Assembly (NCBI RefSeq): GCF_009811415.1
Contig: NZ_BLIG01000046.1
Span: forward strand, 1-64,000
Length of the DNA stretch: 64,000 nucleotides
DNA from: Alteromonas sp. KUL106
GTDB taxonomy: Bacteria; Pseudomonadota; Gammaproteobacteria; Enterobacterales; Alteromonadaceae
Direction of reading: 5' to 3'
Notes under the pieces: generated by a model
What the model was told of the DNA's origin: nothing
Seen by the model: only the letters and a program-made list of their open reading frames with translations
Databases searched by the model: none
Shown here: piece after piece, positions 27,299-36,087 of the stretch
Layout: each line of letters begins with the position of its first letter
How positions within the stretch are numbered: the stretch's first letter is position 1
Program-made: the position numbers and the translations under genes

Positions 27299-27505
27299 TT
27301 AGGCAGAGGCAAGTTTCACTCGCCATTGAACTCTATGCGCCAGCGGCTTGGGTTTATCTAAAGCAAAGCCTTGACCGAAATCTACTTTAAGGTCTCGTAA
27401 AACCTCAGCGGTCGCGTTATCGACCACAAACTCGGCCACGGTCTGTTTACCCATACTGTGCGCGATATTATTTATCGCAGTTACTGTAGCATGATCGATA
27501 GGATC
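27299..27505 (-). pseudogene. C-terminal remnant of an EAL-domain c-di-GMP phosphodiesterase
   Basis: Reading the minus strand from 27505 to the TAA at 27299-27301 gives 68 uninterrupted codons. They contain DHATVTAINNIAHSMGKQTV, then AEFVVDNATAEVLRDLKVDF and GQGFALDKPKPL. These are the last blocks of EAL domains (D..D...AIN.IAH..G..TVAEFVE and the GQGF..GKP tail). The frame is closed upstream by TAA at 27506-27508 and the rest of the enzyme is gone, replaced by short repeats. Without the EVL and metal-binding residues it cannot be active. Confidence 0.85.
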
Positions 27506-27519
27506 TTAAACGATATTAT

Positions 27520-27561
27520 GCATAAGGTATTTTGCATAAGGTGCTTTGCATAAGGTACTTT
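27520..27561. repeat. 14-bp tandem repeat, three units
   Basis: Three head-to-tail units GCATAAGGTATTTT, GCATAAGGTGCTTT and GCATAAGGTACTTT, followed by a fourth partial start GCATCCGC. It sits at the broken edge of the EAL remnant. Confidence 0.9.
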
Positions 27562-27644
27562 GCATCCGCACTGCGATTTTGTGCGGCGCTTAAATGCATT
27601 TGCGTGAGAAAAATTTTAAGACTAATTTTTTACCTGCTTAGCCA

Positions 27645-27678
27645 CTGACTGGGTAATTATCTATACGGACTGGTATTA
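27645..27678. repeat. Solo MITE end
   Basis: CTGACTGGGTAATTATCTAT followed by ACGGACTGGTATTA matches the right-end orientation of the element family. It faces an inverted copy at 28852-28887 across the ammonia-lyase gene. Confidence 0.72.
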
Positions 27679-27813
27679 TGCACTTTGCGGTATAGGCTCT
27701 GGCGTAATCGAACAGTATCTGGCACTGTAAGACATCTGTTTACTTTTAGTGCGTAAAAGCCCCTGTTGGCGCTATAACCCATTAAAGGATTAAGATAAAA
27801 AGAACGTTATGTT

Positions 27814-28854
27814 ATGAGTACTTCCCCAAATTTCGAAGATATAAAACAAGCCTATGAACGTATAAAAGGCGACGTAAAACAAACGCCAATTGTCGAATCT
27901 TCGTTGCTCAACGAATGGATGGGCAACCGTATTTTGTTTAAAGCGGAGTGCCTACAGACCATTGGAGCATTCAAAATTCGCGGCGCTATGAATTTTTTAG
28001 CCCGGTTGAAAGAGGAAGGTCGTTTACCGAAACATGTGGTTGCCAATAGTTCTGGGAATCATGCACAAGCGGTGGCCTATGCTGCAGCTCACTTTGGTAT
28101 TAAGGCAACCATCTTCGCAAGCGAAACCATTTCGTCAATAAAAGCTGCTGCTACGCAAAGCTATGGCGCCGAATTAAAGCTATTCCCTACCCGTCCTGAA
28201 GCAGACGCTGCGGTAAAAGATGCGTCAAAAGCTCCTGATACTGTTTGGATCCCGCCATTTAATCACGAAGATATTGTGGCCGGGCAAGGTACTGCGGCGC
28301 TTGAGGCACTTGATGAAGTGGGCAGAATAGATGCCGTTTTTGCGCCATGTGGCGGAGGCGGATTACTGTCGGGGACGCTTTTAGCAACTCGCGCACTGCA
28401 ACCGGACGCCTTGGTCATTGGTGCAGAACCTGCTGAAGCCAACGATGCTTCAATGTCACTTCAAGCCGGGGAAATTGTTGCCCTAGAACACGCGCCGAAT
28501 ACGTTAGCAGATGGCGCAGCCACACCCTCTGTAGGCGATATCACGTTCCCGCTTCTACAAGAACTTGACGATTTTTACGAAGTCGATGAACTCCAGATTG
28601 CCTATTGGACCCAATGGCTTCATCACTTGTTAAAACTTCATATAGAGCCTACGTGCGCCATGACAATGGCTGCGGTTGCAGCATGGGCTGCCAACACGCC
28701 ACCGGGTCAAACCGCACTGGTGATCTTAAGCGGCGGTAATATTAGCCAAGCGAGTATGGCAAAGATCTGGGAGCGGGATTTTTTATTGCAGCCCCCTATT
28801 CTCGATTTTACTGACGCTAGCGATTTAGACGAATCTCACAAGGTTGAGGCCTAA
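27814..28854 (+). CDS. PLP-dependent threonine/serine dehydratase-like enzyme
   Basis: A 346-residue fold-type II PLP enzyme. The cofactor lysine is in TIGAFKIRGAMN (about residue 54), the phosphate-binding loop is PCGGGGLLSG, and SSGNHAQAVA is the substrate-binding Ser/Asn/His motif of threonine/serine ammonia-lyases and serine racemases. There is no ACT regulatory domain, so it is a catabolic-type enzyme; exact substrate unclear (threonine, serine or hydroxyaspartate). Its TAA stop is part of a MITE end. An exported amidohydrolase, permease and metallo-hydrolase follow on the same strand. Confidence 0.88.
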   Translation: MSTSPNFEDIKQAYERIKGDVKQTPIVESSLLNEWMGNRILFKAECLQTIGAFKIRGAMNFLARLKEEGRLPKHVVANSSGNHAQAVAYAAAHFGIKATIFASETISSIKAAATQSYGAELKLFPTRPEADAAVKDASKAPDTVWIPPFNHEDIVAGQGTAALEALDEVGRIDAVFAPCGGGGLLSGTLLATRALQPDALVIGAEPAEANDASMSLQAGEIVALEHAPNTLADGAATPSVGDITFPLLQELDDFYEVDELQIAYWTQWLHHLLKLHIEPTCAMTMAAVAAWAANTPPGQTALVILSGGNISQASMAKIWERDFLLQPPILDFTDASDLDESHKVEA

Positions 28855-28887
28855 TACCGGTCCGCATAGATAATTACGACTACTCAG
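28852..28887. repeat. Solo MITE end overlapping a stop codon
   Basis: TAATACCGGTCCGCATAGAT continuing AATTACGACTACTCAG matches the left end of the parE element (TAATACCAGTCAGCATAGAT). The first three bases are the stop codon of the ammonia-lyase gene, so the repeat junction sets the end of that protein. Confidence 0.75.
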
Positions 28888-28927
28888 AATAATAATTCCA
28901 GAAAAAAACTCAAGGCAGAAGATAACT

Positions 28928-30619
28928 ATGAACTCTACGCAATCTAAATTACAAGGAAGAAAGACAATACGACTAGCCGCGATAAGCTCAGCGCTACTCA
29001 CCGCGCTATCTTTCACAACCGCTGGCAGTGTAAGCGCTGCAACTCTTGTTGAAAACGTGAAAGGCTATACGCTCAATGAGGCAGGTGAACTTATCTCATT
29101 TAAGAACCTGGTGATAGATGAAGGCAAGGTACTTGCGCTAAATATCGATAAAAATAAAATAGCTATTGACGACACCATAGATGGTGAAGGCAAAGTCATG
29201 CTGCCAGGCCTAATTGATGCCCACGGACATTTACTTGGCTTAGGTGCAAACTTACTTGAAGTAGATTTGCGAGAAAGCAGTAGTGCGCAAGACGCGGCCA
29301 AGATGGTTGCCGATTACGCCTTTGCAAACGCTCAACAAACGTGGATTACGGGGCGTGGTTGGAATCAAGAGCTGTGGTCTGACAGAGCGTTTCCGACGGC
29401 CGCCGATTTGGATAAAGTGGTCTCTGAAAGACCGGTCTTTTTAACTCGTGTTGATGGCCATGCTGCGTGGGTAAATACTAAAGCCATGGAACTAGCAGGC
29501 ATGACAAAAGACACTCAGTCTCCCGTTGGCGGAGAGATCATTAAAGACGCTGACGGCAATCCTACCGGTGTTTTTATTGATAACGCGTCGCTATTAATCG
29601 AAGAGTACTTACCCAAAGCCAGCAATGCAATATATGAGCAACAGCTCAACGCTGCAGGTAAGCACTTACTAGCAAATGGTATTACGTCAATGCACGATGC
29701 TGGTGTGGGAAGAGATGTGTATGACTTCTATTTAAAAGAGGCCGTAGAAGGCGATTTACCCGTGCGTATCTATGCTATGGTTAGCGCCACAGACCCGGAG
29801 CTTTCAACCATGTTGGGTAATGGCACCATTCGTGACGAAGACGACTTTTTATATATTCGCTCAGTCAAAGCCTACGGTGATGGCGCATTGGGTAGTCGAG
29901 GGGCTGCACTACTTGCCCCGTACTCGGATGCACCTCATCAGCATGGCCTTTTGTTGACTCAACCGGAAGATATGACAGCGCTTTTCACTACCGTTATTGG
30001 CGCTGGCTTTCAGCTTAACTATCACGCCATTGGTGACAAAGCCAACCATGTCGCACTCAACGAATTTGAAGCCACGTTCGAAAGTATTGGCGGCAGCGAG
30101 TTGCGCAACCGTATTGAGCATGCGCAAGTTATTGCCCCTGACGACTTAGCCCGATTTGCGTCGCTAAAAGTATTGCCTTCCATGCAGCCCACTCATGCCA
30201 CCAGCGATAAAAACATGGCTGAAGATCGCATTGGTAAAGACCGCATGAAAGGGGCTTACGCGTGGAAAACGCTCCTCGACTCAGGTATTGCACTACCCTT
30301 AGGCTCTGACTTCCCCGTAGAATTGGCCAACCCATTCTATGGCCTTCACGCTGCTGTCACCCGCCAAGACAGAAATAATCAGCCGGTAAAAGGTTGGTAT
30401 GCACACGAAGCGTTAACCGTACAGCAAGCGTTCAAAGGTTTTACCCTAGATGCGGCCTATGCTGGGCATATGGAAGATACGCTAGGTACATTAACACCAG
30501 GTAAATGGGCAGACTTTATCTTGGTAGACCAAGACATTTTCACTATTGATGCCAAGGACATTTGGAAAACCGAAGTGCACGCTACCTATGTAGCTGGAGA
30601 AGAAGTTTTTTCTAAATGA
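28928..30619 (+). CDS. Exported amidohydrolase (Amidohydro_3/YtcJ-like)
   Basis: A 563-residue metal-dependent hydrolase. It has an N-terminal signal peptide (about residues 13-38, ending VSAA), then the amidohydrolase fold with LIDAHGHLLGLG giving the HxH metal ligands. VDGHAAWVNTKAM and NYHAIGDKAN follow, with LGSDFPVE carrying the final metal-binding Asp. This order is the Amidohydro_3 subfamily, which hydrolyses amide or imide bonds. Export suggests a periplasmic substrate. Its stop overlaps the permease start (4 bp), so product and transporter are probably linked. Confidence 0.9.
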   Translation: MNSTQSKLQGRKTIRLAAISSALLTALSFTTAGSVSAATLVENVKGYTLNEAGELISFKNLVIDEGKVLALNIDKNKIAIDDTIDGEGKVMLPGLIDAHGHLLGLGANLLEVDLRESSSAQDAAKMVADYAFANAQQTWITGRGWNQELWSDRAFPTAADLDKVVSERPVFLTRVDGHAAWVNTKAMELAGMTKDTQSPVGGEIIKDADGNPTGVFIDNASLLIEEYLPKASNAIYEQQLNAAGKHLLANGITSMHDAGVGRDVYDFYLKEAVEGDLPVRIYAMVSATDPELSTMLGNGTIRDEDDFLYIRSVKAYGDGALGSRGAALLAPYSDAPHQHGLLLTQPEDMTALFTTVIGAGFQLNYHAIGDKANHVALNEFEATFESIGGSELRNRIEHAQVIAPDDLARFASLKVLPSMQPTHATSDKNMAEDRIGKDRMKGAYAWKTLLDSGIALPLGSDFPVELANPFYGLHAAVTRQDRNNQPVKGWYAHEALTVQQAFKGFTLDAAYAGHMEDTLGTLTPGKWADFILVDQDIFTIDAKDIWKTEVHATYVAGEEVFSK

Positions 30620-31959
30620 GTAATGTGAACAAAGGTCTGTTAACAAAAGGCATTGGCGGCATTGGTGCCGCCCTTTTAGTATTAAACGGCCTTATTGGGG
30701 CAGGCATTTTTGCCTTGCCCGCCAAAATGGCCGCAGAACTCGGTGCGTTTAGCCCCTACATTTTTCTGATTTTCGGCGCACTTATGTTGGCTATCGTATG
30801 GTGCTTTGGGCAGCTGGCGACCCTTTACCAAGAAACCGGTGGACCTGTGGTGTACGCCCAAAAAGGCTTTGGTAACGCAGCGGCATTCCAAACGGGCTTT
30901 ATTTACTACTTAGCTCGCGCAACCGCGATTGCCGCCAACATGCACGTGTTGTTGCTGTACGCGGGTTATGTGTGGCCCGAGCTTAATACTGGGGTAGGCA
31001 AGTCATTTGCCATTATTGTGCTTACAACAGCCTTAATTGTGGTGAATATTATTGGCCTTAAAGCCGCCATGCGCTCACTCGATACTATCTCGGTGCTAAA
31101 ACTGTTGCCTTTTGTCATGCTCATTGTAGCTGGCTACTGGCAGCTCGACTTTTCCATCGCGCTCACCAGTACTTCGGCATCCATCGTTCCTGCATTTGAC
31201 ACCGTATCTGCCGGAGCACTACTTACGCTTTATGCGTTTATTGGTTTTGAAACGGTAGTGGTAACGAGCGGTGAAACCAACTCGCCGAAAAAGACCATAC
31301 CTCGCGCTCTAATGCTTACCGTCTCGGGTATTGCTATATTTTACTTTTGCGTGCAGTGGCTTTATTGGCACACCGTAGGCCCTGCTAAGCCTGATAGCGC
31401 TCCACTGATTGCTCTAGCCGATATGATATTTGGCGAAACCGGCGCGCTTGTTATGACGCTTACTGCAGTCGTATCCGTTGCTGGCAATTTGTTAGCGAAT
31501 ATGATTTCCACATCACGCCTTACCTTTTCTATGGCCCAGCAGTCGCTTATCCCAGGTCAATTGGGCGACGCGCTAGGTAAAGTTCACACTACTTATTCAA
31601 CGCCGTTTATTTCCGTCTTTGTGCTAGGCGTATTTGCCGGAGCTATGGCGCTTAGCGGCAGCTTTGTGTGGCTGGCAATTTCAAGTGTGCTTGCGAGGCT
31701 TGTTGTCTATGCAATATGTGTAGTCGTACTGATAAAAGCGCAGCGCCATTCAGCGCAACATGCAACGCACGCGTTCGCAAGCCCTGTAAACCTGTTAAAG
31801 CGTTTGATACCCTTTGTTGCATTAGCAGTTTGCGCATGGTCTATTGCACAATCATCAACTCACGCGTGGCTCTTTTTATTAGGTGAATTAGCGGTTGGCG
31901 CGTTACTCTATTTTGCGCTTTTTCATTTCACTCTAGGCAACAAAATATCAAAAGGTTAA
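30616..31959 (+). CDS. APC-family amino acid permease
   Basis: A 447-residue membrane protein with about twelve helices. The N-terminal NGLIGAGIFALPAKMAAELG is the Gly-rich first helix of amino acid/polyamine/organocation carriers. The TLYAFIGFETVVVTSGETNSPKKTIPRA region is the family's conserved helix 6 and loop. It should import an amino acid. The ATGA overlap with the amidohydrolase suggests it takes up the product of that enzyme or of the ammonia-lyase pathway. Confidence 0.92.
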   Translation: MSNVNKGLLTKGIGGIGAALLVLNGLIGAGIFALPAKMAAELGAFSPYIFLIFGALMLAIVWCFGQLATLYQETGGPVVYAQKGFGNAAAFQTGFIYYLARATAIAANMHVLLLYAGYVWPELNTGVGKSFAIIVLTTALIVVNIIGLKAAMRSLDTISVLKLLPFVMLIVAGYWQLDFSIALTSTSASIVPAFDTVSAGALLTLYAFIGFETVVVTSGETNSPKKTIPRALMLTVSGIAIFYFCVQWLYWHTVGPAKPDSAPLIALADMIFGETGALVMTLTAVVSVAGNLLANMISTSRLTFSMAQQSLIPGQLGDALGKVHTTYSTPFISVFVLGVFAGAMALSGSFVWLAISSVLARLVVYAICVVVLIKAQRHSAQHATHAFASPVNLLKRLIPFVALAVCAWSIAQSSTHAWLFLLGELAVGALLYFALFHFTLGNKISKG

Positions 31960-31962
31960 GCA

Positions 31963-32604
31963 GTGGAAATTCAAGTTATACCCGTTACGCCCTTTGCCCA
32001 AAACTGTTCATTAATTTGGGACCCATCGACTGACAAAGGCGCATTTGTAGACCCAGGTGGCGACATTGAAAAGCTCATTGATGCGGCGTCTAGCAAAGGG
32101 GTAAGTATAGAAAAAATCATACTGACTCATGGGCACTTAGATCATGTGGGTGGCACCGTTGCCATCGCACAACATTACGGCGTTCCTATTATTGGTCCCC
32201 ATATTGGCGACAAATTCTGGTTAGATGCACTTATGCAGCAAAGCCAGATGTTTGGCTTTCCGCCTGCCCAGCCTTTCACTCCCAATGAATGGTTGAACGA
32301 CAATGACACCATTTCAGTCGGAAATTTAACGCTAGAGGTGCTCCATTGCCCGGGTCATACGCCTGGACATGTGGTGTTGGTAGAACGCTCAAGTAATCGC
32401 GTTATCGTAGGGGATGTCATTTTCGCAGGCTCAATTGGTAGAACTGATTTTCCGCAAGGCAACCATCAGCAGCTTATCGACTCTATAAAACAAAAGATCA
32501 TGGTATTGCCCGATGATATGACGATTTACCCTGGCCACGGACCAACCACTACGGTTGCCACCGAAAAGGCTACGAATCCTTATGTGTCTGGCAGGTTCGG
32601 TTAG
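31963..32604 (+). CDS. MBL-fold metallo-hydrolase (glyoxalase II-like, YcbL type)
   Basis: A 213-residue metallo-beta-lactamase-fold hydrolase with THGHLDHVGG (HxHxDH), CPGHTPGH, VGDVIFAGSIGR and YPGHGPTT in the usual order for single-domain glyoxalase II-like proteins. Cytoplasmic. Start is GTG three bases after the permease stop with AAAGG upstream, so it is part of the same operon. Confidence 0.92.
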   Translation: MEIQVIPVTPFAQNCSLIWDPSTDKGAFVDPGGDIEKLIDAASSKGVSIEKIILTHGHLDHVGGTVAIAQHYGVPIIGPHIGDKFWLDALMQQSQMFGFPPAQPFTPNEWLNDNDTISVGNLTLEVLHCPGHTPGHVVLVERSSNRVIVGDVIFAGSIGRTDFPQGNHQQLIDSIKQKIMVLPDDMTIYPGHGPTTTVATEKATNPYVSGRFG

Positions 32605-32729
32605 GCTAATTGCAAATAAAAAGGCGAGGTACGTTTAACTGCTATTAACGCCCTCACCTTCCCGCTTTATTTAACGCCTGCTACATACAAGCTTGTAGCG
32701 ATATGTAACAGCCCCCTACCAACTAATGC

Positions 32730-33245
32730 TTATTCATATGCACCGCTAGCATAATGCAACTCATAGCTGTGACTATATATTTCAAGGATGTTGCCAAACG
32801 GGTCTTCCATGTAAATCATGCGATAAGGCTTTTCTCCTGGGTAATAGTAACGCGGCGCTTTCATCCGTTTTTTACCACCAGCGGCAACAATCTTTTCAGC
32901 TAAACCTTCTACGTCTGGGTCTTGAACGCAGAAGTGGAAGATACCGGTTTTCCAATATTCAAAGTTGTTTTCTGGGTTCTCTTGGTTGCTAAATTCGAAG
33001 ATTTCTACGCCTACGCGGTCGCCCGTTGATAAATGTGCAATGCGGAATTTACCCCAGCCCGGACCAAATACGTCGGTACACATTTCACCAATAGCCGAGT
33101 CATCTTCAACAATCTCAGTTGGTTTCATGATGAGGTACCAGCCAAGTACTTCAGTGTAAAACTTCACGGCGGCGTCTAGGTCTGGTACTGAAATACCAAT
33201 ATGAGAAAACGTACGTGGATACGGTGTTTTTACTGCTTCAGTCAT
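32730..33245 (-). CDS. VOC-family (glyoxalase/dioxygenase fold) protein
   Basis: A 171-residue protein with the paired beta-alpha-beta-beta-beta modules of the vicinal-oxygen-chelate superfamily. The first is FSHIGISVPDLDAAVKFYTEVLG, the second includes GIFHFCVQDPDVEGLAEKI and ends MEDPFGNILEIYSH. Candidate metal ligands are His17, the His in FHF and the final Glu. Substrate unknown. Divergent from a LysR-type regulator, which may control it. Confidence 0.88.
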   Translation of the reverse strand: MTEAVKTPYPRTFSHIGISVPDLDAAVKFYTEVLGWYLIMKPTEIVEDDSAIGEMCTDVFGPGWGKFRIAHLSTGDRVGVEIFEFSNQENPENNFEYWKTGIFHFCVQDPDVEGLAEKIVAAGGKKRMKAPRYYYPGEKPYRMIYMEDPFGNILEIYSHSYELHYASGAYE

Positions 33246-33507
33246 TACTTACTCCTATGTAGTGCAAGTTAACAAAATGGCTTAAGCGGCCGCCCTCTTG
33301 GCTGTTTCGGTGCCAAAATCAAAGCAAGTTCAATTCAAGACCAATGCGGGCTCAAAAACGCGTTTGATATAGACGTTGTTACAAACCTTCTCGCTAGAAG
33401 ACCATCTCGAACACCGCTTAAGTGAACGTGCATACATAGTAGCTAGACAAAGCAAAAACATGAAATTATGATATTTTCTAAATTTGATAATTTTAAATTA
33501 TACCAAG

Positions 33508-34506
33508 ATGTTCAATCCTCTCTGGCTAGACACTTTCATTACGTTAGTAGAAACAGGAAACTTCACTCGAACCGCTGAACAACGGTTTATGACTCAGCCG
33601 GGGGTAAGTCAGCACCTTAAAAAACTTGAAGAGGCATGCCAGTGTGAACTGGTGGTGCGATTAGGTAGAGGTATTCAACTCACTGAACAGGGCCAGCGGG
33701 TATACCATTACGCCAAAGAACAGCAGGCAACAGAGCAAGATTTCATTGCCAGCTTAAAGTTTGACGCCCCCTATGAAGGTAAATGCATCGTTGCGTGTTC
33801 TGGCGCAATTGCTCAACGCATTTATCCCGCCCTACTAGCACTGCAAAAAAAGCATAGCGCGCTCAATATTCACGTGGAAGTGGCTCCCCGCCGCACAATT
33901 TTATCTGGTATCGCAAACAACACGCTAGAACTGGGTATTGTAACGAACAAGCCTGACAGCGAAGACGTCCTTAGCGAATATTTGGGCGAAGAAGCATTGG
34001 GACTTATTTTACCCCGAACCCTACCCGATGCACTTGCAGCGCAATATTCAACATCGCTTGACAATAAACCGCGTTCTGACATGGGTTCTCAAGCTACACC
34101 AAACAGTTTGTCTAAAAGAGAAGCACGTGCAGCAAATGAGAAAATTGATTTAAAAGCCGTTATCCACACCCTAGGGCTCATCAATCACCCCGATGCCATG
34201 CATTATTTACAGCGCTACTTTCACGATTGTGGAGAGTCGGAGCTCGCTAATATTACGCCAAATAAGCTACCTCATACCGGCTACATTAACCAGCTTTCAC
34301 AAATTCTGCTGCCAGTAAGTAAAGGGTTAGGTTTCACCGTGCTCCCTACCAGCACGCTAGACTTTGTGTCATTTGCTGACAAACTTACGGTTTATAAAGC
34401 CAAGAATGAAGTAACCGAGCCCTTATACAGTGTTCAAACGCCTCACAGCGCCTTACCTGCACGCTACCAAGTTATAAAACAGGCCATCACCGAAGTATTG
34501 AGGTAA
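33508..34506 (+). CDS. LysR-family transcriptional regulator
   Basis: A 332-residue regulator. The N-terminal winged helix-turn-helix is FITLVETGNFTRTAEQRFMTQPGVSQHLKKLEE, followed by the LysR substrate-binding domain. ATG 33508 is chosen; the frame extends eight codons to a TTG, which is unlikely. Unusually, about 40 residues (around 180-220, DNKPRSDMGSQATPNSLSKR and on) look like an insertion in the effector domain. The gene is divergent from the VOC gene, the classical LysR arrangement, so that gene is the likely target. Confidence 0.9.
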   Translation: MFNPLWLDTFITLVETGNFTRTAEQRFMTQPGVSQHLKKLEEACQCELVVRLGRGIQLTEQGQRVYHYAKEQQATEQDFIASLKFDAPYEGKCIVACSGAIAQRIYPALLALQKKHSALNIHVEVAPRRTILSGIANNTLELGIVTNKPDSEDVLSEYLGEEALGLILPRTLPDALAAQYSTSLDNKPRSDMGSQATPNSLSKREARAANEKIDLKAVIHTLGLINHPDAMHYLQRYFHDCGESELANITPNKLPHTGYINQLSQILLPVSKGLGFTVLPTSTLDFVSFADKLTVYKAKNEVTEPLYSVQTPHSALPARYQVIKQAITEVLR

Positions 34507-34513
34507 AAATTTT

Positions 34514-34594
34514 GGTCAGAGTTCATTATTAAGCTGGCTTACCCACCAAGCGCTAAGCATGTTGAGAGCGGACTATTAAAATTACTCTGACCCC
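34514..34594. repeat. REP-like inverted pair (GGTCAGAGT / ACTCTGACCCC)
   Basis: GGTCAGAGT (34514-34522) and ACTCTGACCCC (34584-34594) are inverted with a 61-base spacer, between the LysR and YafJ-like genes. It is one of four copies in the window. Such repeats are typical of REP elements mobilised by RAYT transposases; no transposase is present here. Confidence 0.75.
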
Positions 34595-34605
34595 ACGATT
34601 CGCGA

Positions 34606-35439
34606 TTAGTCGTGCAGCGACGGGGCGGGCGCTACCATCTCCGCTTCCCTTTTATGTTCAGGCACGTCCACTTTACCTGAGGCAATCACTTCGCCTTCCT
34701 GCCATAGCTTCCACTCGCCCCGCTCGTAAATGTCCCACTTTTCATCGTTGGTTAACGGTTCAGTTGCAATAATACTCACCACATCCTTGGGCGTGGTTTC
34801 AGCGGCGAAATCTATTTCAACCTCTACATCACTTAAACAGGCGGGGCCGAAAGGCGCTCTACGTGTAATGCTGGCTAACTTTGTACTACAGAAGGTAAAT
34901 AGCCATTCGCCGTTGCTCAACAAACAGTTAAAAACGCCCTGCTGAGCATACTCTTGCGCTAGTGCCACCAGCGTTTCAGCTAACTGTTCAGGCATGGCGT
35001 CTCGGGATAAATTCTGTCTTACATTGTTCATGATGTCGCAGAAAAGCGCTTCGCTATCGGTATCGCCGACCGCCTCATAAATACCGGCTCGAGGTGAGAA
35101 GTTTGGGAGTTGCCCATTGTGTGCAAATACCCAATATCGACCCCACAGTTCACGGGTAAAGGGGTGGGTATTGGCTAAATTGATGTTACCTACATTAGCC
35201 TGACGAATATGGCAAATCGCACTTTTGCTTTTTATAGGCAGCTTCGAGACAAAATCAGCGATGGGTGATGTGGCGCAAGGTTCGGGATCGTGAAACATAC
35301 GCACTCCCTTGCCTTCATAAAACGCAACGCCCCAACCGTCTTTGTGCGGCCCAGTTTCACCGCCTCGGCGAGTTAGCCCAGTAAAACTAAAACAGAGGTC
35401 GGTTGGCGTGTTCGCACTCATGCCTAAAAGTTCACACAC
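34606..35439 (-). CDS. Class II glutamine amidotransferase, YafJ-like
   Basis: A 277-residue protein starting MCELLGMSANTPTDLCFSF. Cys2 is the N-terminal nucleophile exposed after Met removal, as in Ntn glutamine amidotransferases. RRGGETGPHKDGWGVAFYEG, QANVGNINLANTHPF and FAHNGQLPNF are the YafJ/GAT-type signatures. It should release ammonia from glutamine or a glutamyl compound; the acceptor is unknown. Confidence 0.92.
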   Translation of the reverse strand: MCELLGMSANTPTDLCFSFTGLTRRGGETGPHKDGWGVAFYEGKGVRMFHDPEPCATSPIADFVSKLPIKSKSAICHIRQANVGNINLANTHPFTRELWGRYWVFAHNGQLPNFSPRAGIYEAVGDTDSEALFCDIMNNVRQNLSRDAMPEQLAETLVALAQEYAQQGVFNCLLSNGEWLFTFCSTKLASITRRAPFGPACLSDVEVEIDFAAETTPKDVVSIIATEPLTNDEKWDIYERGEWKLWQEGEVIASGKVDVPEHKREAEMVAPAPSLHD

Positions 35440-35583
35440 AGCGTTTATTACCTATAGCAGTTATTTCTTAAGTACATTGAGAATACGCAAGCTCTCGGCT
35501 CGAATCAATGCGACATTAGGTAGGCGTATCAATTTTGGGTGACGGTATAAGTGCGCCTCACCCTTAGCAAAGGTATGGGGTAT

Positions 35584-35622
35584 GGGGTCAGAAGACATTA
35601 CTTGAAAAAGTACTCTGACCCC
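35584..35622. repeat. REP-like hairpin
   Basis: GGGGTCAGA (35584-35592) and ACTCTGACCCC (35612-35622), with a 19-base spacer, just downstream of the YiaA-like gene. It is a compact member of the same family as 34514, 38380 and 49798. Confidence 0.8.
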
Positions 35623-35628
35623 ACCTTT

Positions 35629-36087
35629 CTAAGCGGCTTTCTCTTCGTGCTCTGCAGTGTTGCTTTTTCTATCGCTACTTCCGTCAAATGACTCGCCCAT
35701 AATTTGGCTGTCGCGTACGTTCTTCTGTACCGTGATAGCGGCAAATAAGCTTAAAGTGAAAGCCATACCGAAGAAACCTTTTTCACTGAGTAAAAGTTCG
35801 GCGTTCACTAATCCAATGATTAACAGCAAAATGGCTGATGCAGTAGCTACAGTGGATGCCAAAAAGTACGCTTTGGTCGTAGGCACGCCTTCCATTTTGT
35901 CACGTACCGTTTTCTGCAAGCTCACCACTGAAAATAAGCCAAACAACATAATGGTGAAGTAGTATCCTTTTTCGTTAAGCGCCATTGGCGCATTGTACAG
36001 GCCGATAAAATAAGCACTTACACCCACAATTAGTGCTGCCAGTGAAGCAATGCGAAACGCTTTGGTTGGTTTATTCTGAGTCTGCAT
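35629..36087 (-). CDS. YiaA/YiaB-like inner membrane protein
   Basis: A 152-residue protein with two copies of a two-helix module. The repeated motif NEKGYYFTIMLFGLFSVVSLQKTVRD and SEKGFFGMAFTLSLFAAITVQKNVRD marks the YiaAB domain. ATG 36087 follows GAGGAG at 7 bases. It overlaps the end of the DUF2145 gene by 17 bp, so translation is coupled. Function of the family unknown. Confidence 0.9.
   Translation of the reverse strand: MQTQNKPTKAFRIASLAALIVGVSAYFIGLYNAPMALNEKGYYFTIMLFGLFSVVSLQKTVRDKMEGVPTTKAYFLASTVATASAILLLIIGLVNAELLLSEKGFFGMAFTLSLFAAITVQKNVRDSQIMGESFDGSSDRKSNTAEHEEKAA

Larger units (their letters stand above)
27506..27813. other. Intergenic region, 308 bp, with repeats
   Basis: It holds a three-unit 14-bp tandem repeat (27520-27561), a solo MITE end (27645-27678), and the upstream region of the ammonia-lyase gene. 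No open reading frame of interest. The scar between the EAL remnant and the repeats suggests a deletion. Confidence 0.6.
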
